Assembly (NCBI RefSeq): GCF_018446385.1
Contig: NC_055986.1
Coordinates: forward strand, 80,313,659 to 80,377,658
DNA: 64,000 nt
DNA from: Zingiber officinale
Lineage: Eukaryota; Streptophyta; Magnoliopsida; Zingiberales; Zingiberaceae
Reading direction: 5' to 3'
Part shown: in pieces, positions 46,479-58,074 of the stretch
Numbering within the stretch: position 1 is the stretch's first letter
Layout: each line of letters opens with the position of its first letter
The notes under the pieces: model-generated
Database searches by the model: none
Told to the model about the DNA's origin: nothing
What the model saw: the letters and a program-made list of their open reading frames with translations, nothing else
Made by a program: the position numbers and the translations under genes

Positions 46479-47131
46479 TGTTACAAATCATAAGTGCACG
46501 ATTTCGTCATCAGGAATAAAAGAATATCGAATCCACAGGGATTATTGATTAAGCACTAGTTAACTTCACACGGTGAATTATCTAGACAAACGTAAGATTG
46601 GTGGGAAAAGAGAGTAAGAGAAAGAGAGAGGGAAGAGAGAGAATGGATCTTGAGAGGGGTTGAGCTAAGAGGATGGAGGATGATAGATTCTAGGATTTCG
46701 GTTTCCTTGTAATGCTAGGCTATGTTACATAGATTGCTTAGTTCCTATCCTCTATGTTCTTGCTCTTGTAGGAAGTTAGATGCATTACCGACTCTCCCCT
46801 GTAGTGGATAAGTCGGCATGATCTCCTACTCCATGTCCTATGCCACTAAATGGAAGTGATTCCTATGAAGTCCGTTAGCAGGGCATCCCTATCACAATGC
46901 CCCTTGGTCATACAACATAGAAACACACTAACAGACAATTATATAGAAATAGAAATAGTGATTATGCCCGATTCCCTACTTCCTTGTGGAGATTTAATTC
47001 TCCTTTCAAGGTGATACCCTAGACATCCATTAGCGGGGCAATCCTGTCATGATGACCCTCGATCATACGATCTAGGGTATTTCCCCTACGGGATTAACAA
47101 TTCTACACAACCATTAGATAAAATATGTAAA

Positions 47132-47228
<97 letters not shown>

Positions 47229-48664
47229 CTTCACACACATACTTCATTAAACATGAACAAGGCAATAACAAGTCATTGAATAGAAACATGACAAATCTAC
47301 ATAGTTTTACATCTCCATCACATCACAAATACTTCCTACATCCTAGATCTAGAGATCTACTCCATTGCAAAGGAAGAGCAACCCCGAAACATAAAGTAAA
47401 GCATATTTACAACCCTAGATGTGAGAAGAAGGGGAAGAAGAGATGCTTGCCGATGTTTCCGATGTCTTGGGGATGCCTCCTTTTTCTATAGATGGACAAA
47501 TCGCCAAGGAATAGAGGTGAATGAAGCTCTAGGGTTTCCCCCTCAGGGGAGAACTCTTCCCCAAGGAGAGGGACGAAGTCCCAAACCCAAGATGAGTGAA
47601 AAGGGGAGAAAAAACCCCTTTTATAGGCATCCACACTGGTCTTAACACGACCCCGTCACATGATCGTGTGGCCCACATGACCATGTCTTCTTTCTTCTCT
47701 AGACTAGTGACATGACCGTGTGGATCCACACGACCTCATACATCTTCCTCTCTGCCAGGATGCCACAACCATGTGGCTCGCACAGCCATGTTCTGCTTCT
47801 TCTATGGAAATGTGACACGACCATGTGGCTCACACGACCATGTGGCTCACACGACCATGTTTTGGTTATGCTGGTGGGCTGACAGGGCCATGTGACTCAC
47901 ACGGCCTGGGTGACACGGTCGTGTGCCTCACACGACCTAGCCTTGTAGGACATTTTAGTACCTCTTAACTTTGTATTCTTGAGTTGAGGTCTTTAGTAAA
48001 GTTGTAGATCTTAAAGTTAGTACAATTCGATATAATGAATAGCCCAAAACTCCAACCGAGCACAAAGTTATGCCCATTTTACTATTGGTGTGCAGTGCAG
48101 GATTTGACATGGTCGTGTGCCAAGGTCGTGTCTCATAGAAACGCATTTTAGGCCTTCAAGACGTACTTTTCTCTTGTTGACGTCTTCATAAGAGTTGTAT
48201 ATCTTGAAGTTATCTATATTTTGATATAAATAACAGCTCATAACTCCAACTTAGAAGAAGGTTATGGTCATTTTACTTTTAGTCTGCAGTGTTGAAAATG
48301 ACATGGCCGTGTGGAATTGACACACTCATGTGGAATTGACACACTCGTGTGGAATTTACATGGCCGTGCCATTTAGGCATGGTCAGGCCATGTGGATCTT
48401 GTTTTGTGCCATATTTTCACACATCCAAACCTCATAAGCATGGCCTGGGCATTTTGGAAGCTTTAGACTCCATTTAACTTCCATTTTTTGCTCCAAATCA
48501 CGTCCTGTCAATCAAAATATGCAAAGAGTAGATCTCCGAATAGAATATAATGGAAGTATGACATTATAATGAAATAGAGTGCAATAAACATAGATTATGC
48601 TCATGAAATATAAGTAGATGTGCGTCAAAGTATGCATAAAAGTGTATATAATCTACGTACATCA
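46479..48664 (-). repeat. 5' LTR of the Athila-type element (2186 bp)
   Basis: Next to the primer site, so it is the 5' copy. It aligns along its length with the split 3' LTR. It holds the large AT microsatellite at 47134-47226 and clusters of CACACGACCATGTGG-type motifs (47630-47940, 48110-48370). Confidence 0.88.
47134..47226. repeat. (AT)n microsatellite, about 93 bp
   Basis: Uninterrupted AT dinucleotides in the 5' LTR. The 3' LTR has only about six units at the matching place (near 39030), so expansion came after insertion. It produces a meaningless Tyr-Ile ORF. Confidence 0.97.
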
Positions 48665-49250
48665 ATAGCTTAGTCAATCCTTGACTTAACCCAATTCTAA
48701 GGTCGAGTCTTCACCTAAATAGGGCTCTACCTAAAATCTAAATTACATGTTCACTCGGCATTTACAATTCATAAGGAAAAGAGGCCTCGCCTTTGGAACT
48801 TCTTCATATGCAAAGAAACATTGTTGCTTGGTCTTATGTGGTAAGAGGCCTAGCCTCTAAGTCTTTCTCATTTTTTAAGTGTTTGATCATCTTTTGCCCA
48901 CTAGAACTATCAACTACCATATATCTAATCAATCTTGATTTACTTGAACCTTCAGTTGTCCAATATTCGATCGCTTCATCAATTGTTTTTGCAACAACTT
49001 TGTCAAGTAATTTACACATGCACACTTGACAAATATTATCAGTAATCAAAATGAAAGTTTAACTTAAATATTTATCCAAACATCAAAATTATTTGGTTAA
49101 ATTGGACCACTTGGATGTGACTATATTAAAAATTTCCTCAATGTATTGTTCTCCACAAGTAAAATTTATTTGGTCAAACTCAACCATTAGGCATGATTTC
49201 ACCAACACTTTGCAAGTCACTAGAAGGGATGTCCTCTCTAGTAAACCTCC
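48665..49250. other. Flank of the Athila-type insertion, unassigned
   Basis: The minus strand holds an open stretch of 71 codons (49049-48834: KLLDKVVAKTIDEAIEYW... RYMVVDSSSG). It looks protein-like but I cannot assign it. It could be an exon of an old gene or transposon. No start or splice context is clear. Confidence 0.3.
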
Positions 49251-49639
49251 CTGACCATGGTTTGGAATCGACAATTCGGAACCATCAGTTCAACGGTTCC
49301 TAGGGGTTAACCCTTAACCTTAACCGTCTAAAACGATTATAGTTCATGGTTTGGAATTGTCAGTTCACGATTCATGCATGGCTCACCATGGTTCATCATG
49401 GTTTGCCACAGTTTAGGATTATTATATTCAAAATAATAAAATTATAAATTAATAAAAAAAAGTCATTGCATTAATTTAAGTTGCCTACGTATCCCCTAGG
49501 GCATAGGGGAATCAAAGCCCACGTATTTCTCTTACTTTTTACCCTTTTACCTTATGAAGTGGCATTGTTACTCACTTCCATTTTTTATTCTCATAGTATT
49601 TGTTCCTTAAGTATCAAATTTCTCGACTACTTCATCTGA

Positions 49640-50582
49640 AAGTTGCATTCTTTGTATTCTTTTTTTTTAGATCTAGTCTAATCGTCAAGTAATGCTTGAG
49701 CTTCCTACGAGTCTGAAGATAAAGTCAATCGTCGTTCATTTAATATGTTATCGCTGTCACTGAACATCTATTCTATAACAATTATTGACACTGGACAAAC
49801 TAAAATTTCTTTAGCGATGATAAAGAGGATAGAAAAGCTTTGAGAATTTTGTGACCACCATTTTATGATATAGAAATTTGCTTCACTATCTACTTCATTA
49901 ATATTAAAAGAAGTTATAAAATAATTCTCAAGTTTCTATGTGGAACTTGAGGATCCTTGTAGACATTTTGTCTGTTATTTTTATAAAATTAATGTTTTTG
50001 TAAGTTTTAAATTATTGCAACCAGTATTTTGTATTTTAGAAATATTAGTTTGTATTCATATTTTATACTATATTTTTTTTATAAATATCATATAAATAAT
50101 TTTTAATATTATATACAATATTATTAGGATCAAGAGAAGAATAATTTTTAAATAGAATTAAAGTGTCATAATGCAACCTTAATATTTCTCGTAAAACTTT
50201 TAATTTATATCTAGGGTCTAAAGTAAATGCAACTAAATAAATTTCAGGAATATGAAAAAAATAATTTTTTTACATTTCATTTTCATTACTAATATACAAG
50301 AAGATCAAAAAAATTTTCTATTCTTTTCATTTAAAACTAATACTACACTAAAAAAATTCCTAAAATTAAATGACATGTAGGATAATAAAAATTAAAAAAT
50401 TGTTCAGTTGCATCATTAAATATTTTTAAAATTTTACATTTGCTACTACAAATATTCTATTATTGTGGGAATAAATATGTATCAGTATTATTAATATTTT
50501 GTGTAAAAAATGAATATAATAATTTTCTATATTGAAATGAATCTTGTAAAAATTGATACGTTGAATTCCAACATATTGGTAT
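49640..50582 (-). pseudogene. hAT transposase, C-terminal dimerisation part
   Basis: The minus strand reads NEVDSEANFYIIKWWSQNS, then FSILFIIAKEILVCPVSI and, after a stop, LTLSSDS. This is the hAT-family dimerisation pattern (IL-KWW, AKDIL--PVS, L). It is the 3' part of a gene whose 5' part lies beyond the copia insertion at 50583. Many stops show that it is dead. 49259-49640 outside it has short inverted strings (GGGGTTAACCC) that may be subterminal sequence. Confidence 0.75.
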
Positions 50583-51460
50583 TGTTGGTACCCCAAGGTT
50601 GTTTTGATGTGATCAAGCAAGTTAGGTTAGGTCTTATTGTGTTTAATCCTGTGTCTAAGTGTGCAAGAACTTAAGAGCACAGGATATCGAGCAAAAGATG
50701 CAGCTAGCGAGAAGGACGACATGGAAGAGAGCCGATGGGCTCGGTGCGTCTGAGGGACGAGGTGTTGCGGAAGAGTATGTGGGCGGATGAGAAGGAGGTG
50801 CTCAACGTTTTCAAGGGACGAGAAGCCAGGAGCGAAAGCTTGCTTGAGAATGCCGGAAGTTGGCTTCAAGTGAGCCCTATTCTGGATGGCCGAGATCACC
50901 CAAGCAAGAGGAACCAGAGCAGAAGACCTAGACCGAGGCGAGCGAAACCGGAGAGGAAGACCCAGACTGGAAAAAGTCAACTTGGTTGACTTTCTTGGTC
51001 TGGGCGCTCGAAATTAGATTTTAGCTGGATCACTTTTGACCGCGATCCGTTGCGAAGGGAATAAAATTTTATCCCCCTCCAAGTGCCTAGAACCCTTCCA
51101 GGTGCCCCGAGAAAGGCTATATAAGTAGCCCTGCTCCAAAACCAAAAGAACAACTAGAAATATCCAAACAACACTTGTGCAATTTTCCTTTTTTATTTTA
51201 ACTTCGTCTTGTTGTGCATTCATTGCTGTAAAGAGGCTTCTCCTCCTGAAGGAGATCTTTTAAGTGTGCTTTAACTTCCTTAGATTAACAACCTCCTCGG
51301 TTGTAACTAAGTAACTTCTCGATGCCTCTTTCTTTTTAATTTCTTTATTATTCTTTTATGCAAGTGTTATATTAAGTTATATGTTCGAGGAAGGTATTTT
51401 TGTTTATTTTTGTGTAGGGGCTATTCACCCCCCTCTAGTCGATCGCTAAGGGTCCTAACA
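50583..51460 (+). repeat. 5' LTR of the gag-only copia element (878 bp)
   Basis: It starts TGTTGGTACCCCAAGG and ends GGGTCCTAACA. A TATATAAG box lies at 51118-51125, followed by a T-rich leader. Confidence 0.93.
51118..51125 (+). promoter_or_regulatory. TATA box in the copia 5' LTR
   Basis: TATATAAG in a GC-richer context (GGCTATATAAGTAGCCC), conserved in the 3' LTR near 54274. It is the best candidate for the element promoter. Confidence 0.65.
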
Positions 51461-51462
51461 AG

Positions 51463-51474
51463 TGGTATTAGAGC
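51463..51474 (+). promoter_or_regulatory. Primer binding site (initiator tRNA-Met)
   Basis: TGGTATTAGAGC, two bases after the LTR; one mismatch from the standard TGGTATCAGAGC. Confidence 0.88.
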
Positions 51475-51519
51475 AAGGACGCTTTAGGAGGACTAACCGC
51501 CGATCGAAGCATCGAATCG

Positions 51520-52470
51520 ATGGTCGGACCGAGCATATAGCCACCGAAGTTCGAGGGGGGGTTCACGAGCTGGAAAAAGAAAATGTAGGTATTCTTTAAA
51601 ACCGATTTTGAATTGCTTTTAATAATGAAGTTCGGTTTTGTAGTGCCCGAAGGAAAGGAAGAATACTAATAGACGAAGAAAGAGCAGGTCGACTACTTGG
51701 CAAACGACAAAGCAGAGTTCCATTTGCTGAGCATCCTTCCGCCACAAGAAGTCAACCAGATCGATGCCTATGACTCAGCAAAGGAGCTTTGGGAGAAGTT
51801 CCTTGAGCTATATGAAGGGACATCAGAAGCCAAGCTCGTAAGACGGGATCTGCTAAGGAACCGGTTAAGTAACATCAAATTGGAAGCAGAAGAAACCGTT
51901 GCACATCTTCACTCAAGAATGAAGGTACTCATCACCAGACTAACGAATCTTAGAGAAAAAGTAAGCAACCAAGATTCGTTAAGGTACACGCTTAATGCAT
52001 TTCCTAGAACTATAGAGTAGGCATCATTAGTAGATGCTTACTATTTATCTAAAGATTTAGAATCTGTTACCTTAGAAGAAATGTTTTCAACATTTGAAGT
52101 CCATGAAACGAGATGTGCAGATCTGAAGGAGTCGAAGCACAACATTGCCTTTAAGATAAGGATGGACGAACAAGATTCAGAATCCTCTCTCGACGACAAA
52201 GAAATGGTAATGATGGTAAGACAATTTAAAAAATTATTTAAATCTAGAAAAACTAATCATCTGCAGGGTAGAAAGAAAAGAACAATCATATGCTACCAGT
52301 GCAATGAAGAAGGGCACGTTAAAGACAACTATTCTAAGTTAAAGATCAAGGACAAGGACAAAGGAAAGAACAAGAAGCCTGTCCAATCTAACAAGTACAA
52401 GACGCTAAAGGCGACGTGGGATGAAACATCATCCGAATCAGAAGTTGAAGTTATGCTGGACTTGCATTAA
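51520..52470 (+). pseudogene. Copia-type gag with zinc knuckle
   Basis: 51520-51696 holds the decayed start (PKFEGG, then a WK motif) with stops. From 51697 one frame runs to 52470 with a TAG at 52018-52020. It matches the plant gag-polypeptide (UBN2) family: AKELWEKFLELYEGTSEAK, RRDLLRNRLSNIKLEAEETV and a KDLESVTLEEMFSTFEVHE block. The nucleic-acid-binding knuckle near residue 205 reads CYQCNEEGHVKDNY: the last zinc ligand, normally Cys, is Tyr. A Lys-rich tail follows. Gag packages the RNA. Confidence 0.85.
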
Positions 52471-52514
52471 TGGTAAGTCATCAAGAAGACGAAAACGAAG
52501 CAAGCTCATCCTAA

Positions 52515-52823
52515 ATGAGCATCGAGAGCATCGATAAAGGAGGAGCGACATCGGAAGAGAGCAGCAGTTCAGGGGGAGCTACGGATAATGAGATCGACAA
52601 GCTAAGTCAAGTACGATCTCTTTCTCCCGATAAGTTATTTAAATTTGTTAAATTATTATCTAAAGACTGTTGCAAACTAGAAAAAGAAAATAAAGAATTA
52701 AAGTTAATTCTAGCCAAAATTTTCCTATTTGAAGATTTTGAAAAATTAAAATTAGGAAATGATGAATTGAAAATACAAGTAGAAGACTTGAAAAATCATG
52801 CATGCTTAAATGTTAAAAATTAA
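52515..52823 (+). pseudogene. Coiled-coil region after gag in the copia-type element
   Basis: A separate open frame of 102 codons: Ser/Gly/Glu-rich start, then LSPDKLFKFVKLLSKDC and a heptad-like stretch KLEKENKELKLILAK and EKLKLGNDELKIQVEDL. It probably was fused to gag and was cut off by the stop at 52468-52470. Function unknown. A coiled coil in the Gag tail could help particle assembly (inference). Confidence 0.55.
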
Positions 52824-53130
52824 AATATTAGGAAATATAATAATTTGAACTGGTATTTTAATTACCACAAGGGATAAATTAGAAAAATTTCTCAGAAATA
52901 TATTCCTAAGAGATTTTTAATTAACCCAGTTAGCTAGAACCTATATTGGGTTCCAAAGTTTTGTCTAAATGGAACTTTAATTAGAAGTAGGGCTTTCAGC
53001 AAGAAAATTAAATGTTTGAATTTTCTTAAGAGGCTTTGTTTAGAAAGTAGTTATTGCTCTAATAACCAAGAATGCCTAGCGTCTCACCATATCCTAGAAG
53101 TCAATTAATGAAATAAAATGTTTAATTAAC
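52824..53130 (+). other. Decayed, conserved tail segment before the 3' end of the copia-type element
   Basis: The plus strand can be read with stops as NLNWYFNYHKG, then FLINPVS, NLYWVPKFCLNGT, RAFSKKIKCLNFLKRLCLESS. Similar sequence lies at 1-180 in the left copia element. Two copies keeping the same protein-like words where pol is missing suggest this was coding in the family. Confidence 0.5.
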
Positions 53131-53686
53131 TAACTGATAAAACATTTAATTTTAATTAAATAATACTTTAAATAGTTACTCAAACAATTTTTTCGGTGTT
53201 TTTAACATAGAGATTTTTGAGAAAAAAGGGCTTAAAGTTTTATTTGGAAGTATCAGCTTTACTTTACCAAAATTATTTCTACAAAATTAGTTTTTTCAAA
53301 TTTGTTTAACTTATGAAATTATTGATGTTACAATTTTTTTTGGTGATATCAAAAGTATTTTTTACTTAGAAATTTTTTCTAAAATTATTGTAATTTTTTA
53401 AAGTATTATCAAAATTATTTTCAAAATTTTCAAAAACTTGATAAGTTTTTCAAAATATTGAAAATCAAGTTTTTTTTTAAACTAAAAACTTTCCTATTTT
53501 TTGAAAAATTTACCCTTAGATTTCTTTTGATACCCATTTTTTTATGTGATCAAAGGGGGAGCAGGGAAGATTAAGTCTAGGGGGAGGTAGTTTAACCTTT
53601 TTTAATTTTTTACACTTTTATTGCAAAATTTATCTATGTTACTTTATGTTAGTTTATACTAACTTAACTTGCATGGGTTACTCACA

Positions 53687-53702
53687 TCAAAAAGGAGGAG
53701 AT
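53687..53702 (+). promoter_or_regulatory. Polypurine tract of the copia-type element
   Basis: AAAAAGGAGGAGAT directly before the 3' LTR. A second purine-rich string (AAAGGGGGAGCAGGGAAGA) lies near 53552 and also has a counterpart at 478-496 in the left element. Confidence 0.8.
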
Positions 53703-54632
53703 TGTTGGTACCCCAAGGTTGTTTTAATGTGATCAAACAAGTTAGGTTAGGTCATATTGTGTTTAATCCTGTGTCTAAGTGTGAATGAACTTAGGAGCAC
53801 TGGATATCGAGCAAAAGACGCAGCTAGCAGAAGGATGACATGGGAGAGAGTTGACGGACTTGGTGCGTCTGAGGGATGAGGTGCTACGGAAGAGTACGCG
53901 GGTGGACAAGAAGGAGACACACAACGTTTCCGAGGGACGAGAAGCCAGGAGCGTAAGCTTGCTCGAGAAGGTCGGAAGTTGAGTTCAGGTGAGCCCTATT
54001 TCGAATGGTCGAGATCACCCAAGCAAGAGGAACTGGAACGGAAGACTCGGACTGAGGTGAGCGAACCCAAAGTGGAAGCCCGGACTAGAAAAGGCCAACT
54101 TGGTTGGCTTTCTTGGTCTGGACACCCACACTCAGTCCGGGCACTTGGAACCCTTCTGAGCGCCTGGAATCATATTTTATCCGGTTCACATTTGACCGCG
54201 ATCTGTTGTGAAGGGGATAAAATTTTATCTCCCTCCAAGTGCCTGGAACCCTTCCAAGCGCCCCGAGTAGGGCTATATAAGCAACCCTGCTCCCAAAGCT
54301 AAAGAACAACAAAAAAATCCAAATAACACTTGTGCGCTTTTCCGTTTTTATTTTAGCTTCATCTTGTTGTGTGTTTATTGCTGTAAAGAGGCTTCTCCGC
54401 CCAAAAGAGATTTTTTTAGTACTCTTTAACTTCCTTGGATTAACAACCTCCTTGGTTGTAACCAAGTAACTTCTCGATGCCTCTTTCTTTTTAATTTCTT
54501 TATTATTCTTTTATGCAAGTGTTATATTAAGTTATAAGTTCGAGGAAGGTATTTTTGTTTGTTTTTGTGTAGGGACTATTCCCCCCCCCCCCCCCCCCCC
54601 CCCCTCCTAGCCGCCCGCCAAGGGTCCTAACA
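53703..54632 (+). repeat. 3' LTR of the gag-only copia element (930 bp)
   Basis: TGTTGGTACCCC...GGGTCCTAACA. It differs from the 5' LTR at many sites (roughly one in ten to fifteen in places) and has a 24-C run at 54581-54604, where the 5' copy has a short interrupted C tract. The divergence implies an old insertion. Confidence 0.93.
54581..54604. repeat. Poly-C run of 24
   Basis: Homopolymer near the 3' end of the LTR. Its length may reflect sequencing or assembly error as much as biology. Confidence 0.9.
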
Positions 54633-54637
54633 GGTAT

Positions 54638-55760
54638 ATCATGTGAAAATTTTTTAGATCTCATTTAATTATTTTTACAACTCCATTATTTCATTATAGA
54701 GGGATACAACCATAAATAATAAATAGTAATTGTAATTGGTTTAATATGATTTTCTAAAATTCTTAATCCATCTTGAGCACATAAATTTATAACGTGACAT
54801 ATGCAATTAATTTGAAAAAAATAAACCACCGATAATAAGTTGACATATAAATTCTAGTTTTTTAAAACTAGTGGTATTAGAACTAGTATTATTAAATGAT
54901 ATTTAAAAATTTTCATGAGTTAATTTATATTCTTTAAAAATTAAATATAATAATTGTGTGATGTTGTAAGCATTATGCGATTCATCAAAACCTCCATATG
55001 CTAAGATTTTTTTTGGGATATTCCTAGAGTTATCAATTCAATGACAAGTTACTCTCATATATGAATGTATTTGCTAATGATCACTCCAAATATCGAAACA
55101 TAAAGTAACTTTATTATTTAATTTACCAAATTCTTCAATTAATTTTTTTCTTATTTTACTAATTTTTTAATTATACAAGTATAGTTTTAGGAATACATTT
55201 AGCAGATAGATTAAGAGATTCTTTATAAAAATATTCAAAAGTGCATTTAGATATAAAATTAAATGAAAGATGCTCTAGAAAATAAATCTAGCTAATCATT
55301 CTCTTAATTTATTGTTAGAATATAAAAATAAACTAGAATCAATACTTCCACTAGTGATAAATTTAGATAATTATATTTAAGAATGGTCAATTGCATATTC
55401 TATCGAGTGTTTCACTTCTACGTGTCATTTCAACGATCCATAGCCGTTGCCTACTTGAAATTTGTAGGAAGCATTGTAGTGCTAACTTTTTACACTTAAT
55501 TTTCTCGATAGAAGAGTGACATTCTCAAAATATTGAGTAAAAATAGAAGACTTTAATGAAGAAACATCTTAAACCTTAGAATTAATTGCATTACTACTTC
55601 CTTGTGTTTTGTGTGTCGCAATCGAATTCATAAGTTGCTCGTCATCATTAATGGATTAAATGTTCGAATTTACTATTTCCTTACCCCTTTGAGATTGAGA
55701 TGATGAAGCTCCTCACCTTCGACCTCCTTCTTACCCTCGGCCTCCTTCCATTGTAGATGG
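54638..55760 (-). pseudogene. hAT transposase, N-terminal and catalytic parts
   Basis: Minus-strand pieces in order: a BED-type finger remnant near 55430-55490 (VGNGYGSLK, then HVEVKH), the RNase H-like core start near 55075-55120 (KVTLCFDIWSDH), and CHVINLCAQDGL near 54775-54815. These are in the order expected of plant hAT (Ac-like) transposases and lead into the C-terminal part at 49640-50582 across the copia insertion. Stops and shifts are frequent. Terminal inverted repeats and an 8-bp duplication could not be identified; 55984-56160 has GGTTC/GAAC-rich sequence that may be subterminal. Confidence 0.75.
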
Positions 55761-57012
55761 AACCAACAAGTGGAAGTCGAAAGTGTGGAGAATTGGAGTC
55801 AAAACCATATTGAGATTGTGGAATTGAGAATGAGAGTAGAAAAGATGGGTGTGAAAACAATGAAATAAGCTCTCTATTTATATATTTTAGAGAGTAATAG
55901 ACACTAAAGCATAGTCATTGAATAAAAAATGATCAAATAATCTCAACTATTAAAAAAATATAAAGAAACCCCTTTCATTCATCCTTGATGGTTCCAATAG
56001 TCAGAACTGCTGGTCAACGGGAAAATTAAAAAAATACAAACCTTTGAACTAGTGGGTCAAACTGGCTGTTAACATTCGATCGATGATTATTTTTATCAAA
56101 CCAATTACAATTTTTGAATCAGAACTGTGTTAGCTAACCAAGTTTCAGGTCCGAACAGAGTCTGAACTCTCTAATCATCTTCCTAAGGCCATTTTCCTTT
56201 CTAGCATTCCTAGGCTTAAAGGATTCATGTCATCGAGTATTATAATTAAATGAAACCCTAAGAAGATTGTTATCGACCTTCCTCTTAGACATCAATTTAT
56301 AGCTCAAAATGTTCTTGTCATAATTAGGTCTTTGCCTTCCCAATATCATGTTTAGGATCCTAAAGTCATTTGAGTTTTTCTAAGATTTTCTTCATTCCAT
56401 AAAACTTTTAGGTCAAAGTTTGATTGCCTTTTTAACTCCATATCCCTAACCTTAGGGTTCTTAAGTAGTTATGCCTATCTAGCATGTGAGATTAGTTAGT
56501 CATGCCCTTAGCTTCCCTAAGTACGTGCTCTAAGACCTTAGCTATTTTTCTAGACACATAAGAATTTGTTACCCTCTTGTTGACCTTTGTAGATCTCCCT
56601 TAACTAGAGCTTCCTTCTTTGAAATTTTTTATATGGTTGACGAGGGATTGTTCTTGGAATCTCCTTCCTCTTCTTTATCTCCAAACATCAATTATTGTGG
56701 CATATTTGATTTAACATTGATTATTTATCTAAGGTTATGTTATTTAATCCTATTTGGTTCAAGTAGTAAGTGATTCCCAAATAATGGAACATGTTCACCA
56801 CGTCAACAAATGAGGGATATAATTGGGAATGTGATACCTTGAAAATGTGAGGTTTAATGTGATTCTAGAGTTAACAATTTTTTTTCAAAAAAAATTTCAC
56901 AATTTTTTTTCCCAAAAATAGGTATTCCAAAGGTTGAATCAAACAATATTAAGTTATGTTTTATTCCCTATAATATTAGTTATGTGATTACCTGATAATC
57001 ATATAATTAAGG
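55761..57012. other. Unassigned sequence right of the hAT relic
   Basis: 55761-56160 is probably the 5' side of the hAT element. 56160-57012 is AT-rich without supportable ORF, repeat or terminal motif. Confidence 0.35.
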
Positions 57013-58074
57013 TGTCATGCCCTAGAGGTATATTTGTCCGACAGAACGGATGATACCCCTAGTGACAATGTATGAAATAACATGATATGAGTCCACAACA
57101 TGGACATAAATACACAGGGATAGATATAAAACATAGCAACAATAGTATAGAAGGATTTACACAATCCCCAAGAATATAGAAAACATAAATAACTAACTGT
57201 ATGTTGGCATGACTTAATACAATAATAACACAACCAAATAAAAGTAGTCACAAAGCTAAAATCCATGTCCAAGTTAAATAATTACATAACCAAGTTCAAA
57301 AACAAAGTACAAATAGAGTAGTAAGAAATAGCATAGAAAAAATGAAACAATCTCAATGTGATGTGGGACTAGTAGCTAGGATTCTCCAAGCGACTTCACA
57401 ATCATCTACATGCTACTTGAGGATACTAAAGTACAATAGGATAGTGAGTCCACATGACTCAGTGAGTAATAGATAAATGATATTGCACGGTCAAAAGTGT
57501 AAGGATATGGAGATCAAAATATACAGTCTCACAAGTAGGAATTATGTATGCAATCATAAATGACATAATGAATGTACATACCAAAACCTATCTAATACAT
57601 AAGGTATAATGATTAGTAATTGTTGGGGATTCGCAGCATGAATGCTTGTACTACATGAGCAATATATGATAGCATATACAAGTATGATAAATGCACATGT
57701 ATGAAATAATGTCAGGCATATGCAACAACCATAGCTCAAAAAAATACAACATATCACAGACATATGCACAATAGTATCTCCAAGATATACAACATATATT
57801 ATATGTGCATATGGTCATGTATGTGTCACTCATGCACACCACTCCAGCTACCATGACATCTGTGTGGCCGAGTGGACAAGATTATGATAATCGCTCACGA
57901 CTCCAGCTACCTTTGCATCTGAGTGGCCAGTCAGGTAGGATGCCGAGTAGCTATCTAACTACATAACAAGAAGGTCATTGTCTGTATGCAACTCCACTAC
58001 CACTATCTCGAGTGGCCGAGTGGGCACTACAGGACAAGATGCACTCAACTCTACCTACCACTACTCTGAGTGAC

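Larger units (their letters stand above)
34171..48664 (-). mobile_element. Non-autonomous Athila-type gypsy element with two nested solo LTRs
   Basis: Its LTRs (about 2.1 kb without insertions) start on the plus strand TGTTA...AAGTGCA and end near ACATC(A/G). On the minus strand the primer site TGGCATCGTTGTCGGGGA follows the right-hand LTR, the form used by Athila/Tat elements. Flanks are ATAGT (34166-34170) and ATAGC (48665-48669), 4 of 5. The interior keeps gag-like sequence (PFPQRLVKVNENKDLKKFYD) but no reverse transcriptase or integrase, so it depends on another element. A 4.2-kb LTR (34443-38644) sits in its 3' LTR and a 2.4-kb LTR (41661-44079) in the interior. Confidence 0.87.
50578..54637 (+). 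mobile_element. Gag-only (non-autonomous) Ty1/copia-type element
   Basis: LTRs at 50583-51460 and 53703-54632; perfect duplication GGTAT (50578-50582 and 54633-54637). A primer site and polypurine tract are in place. The 2.24-kb interior encodes only gag-like protein plus a downstream conserved-looking region; protease, integrase and reverse transcriptase are absent. It must use enzymes from another copia element. It inserted into a hAT pseudogene. The partial element at 1-1529 has the same tail. Confidence 0.93.

Noticed and set aside
47086-47289. Tyr-Ile repeat ORF
   Set aside because: Translation of the AT microsatellite.
56160-57012. Possible copia pol remnant
   Set aside because: A few suggestive short words in translation, but no ordered motif set; left as unassigned.
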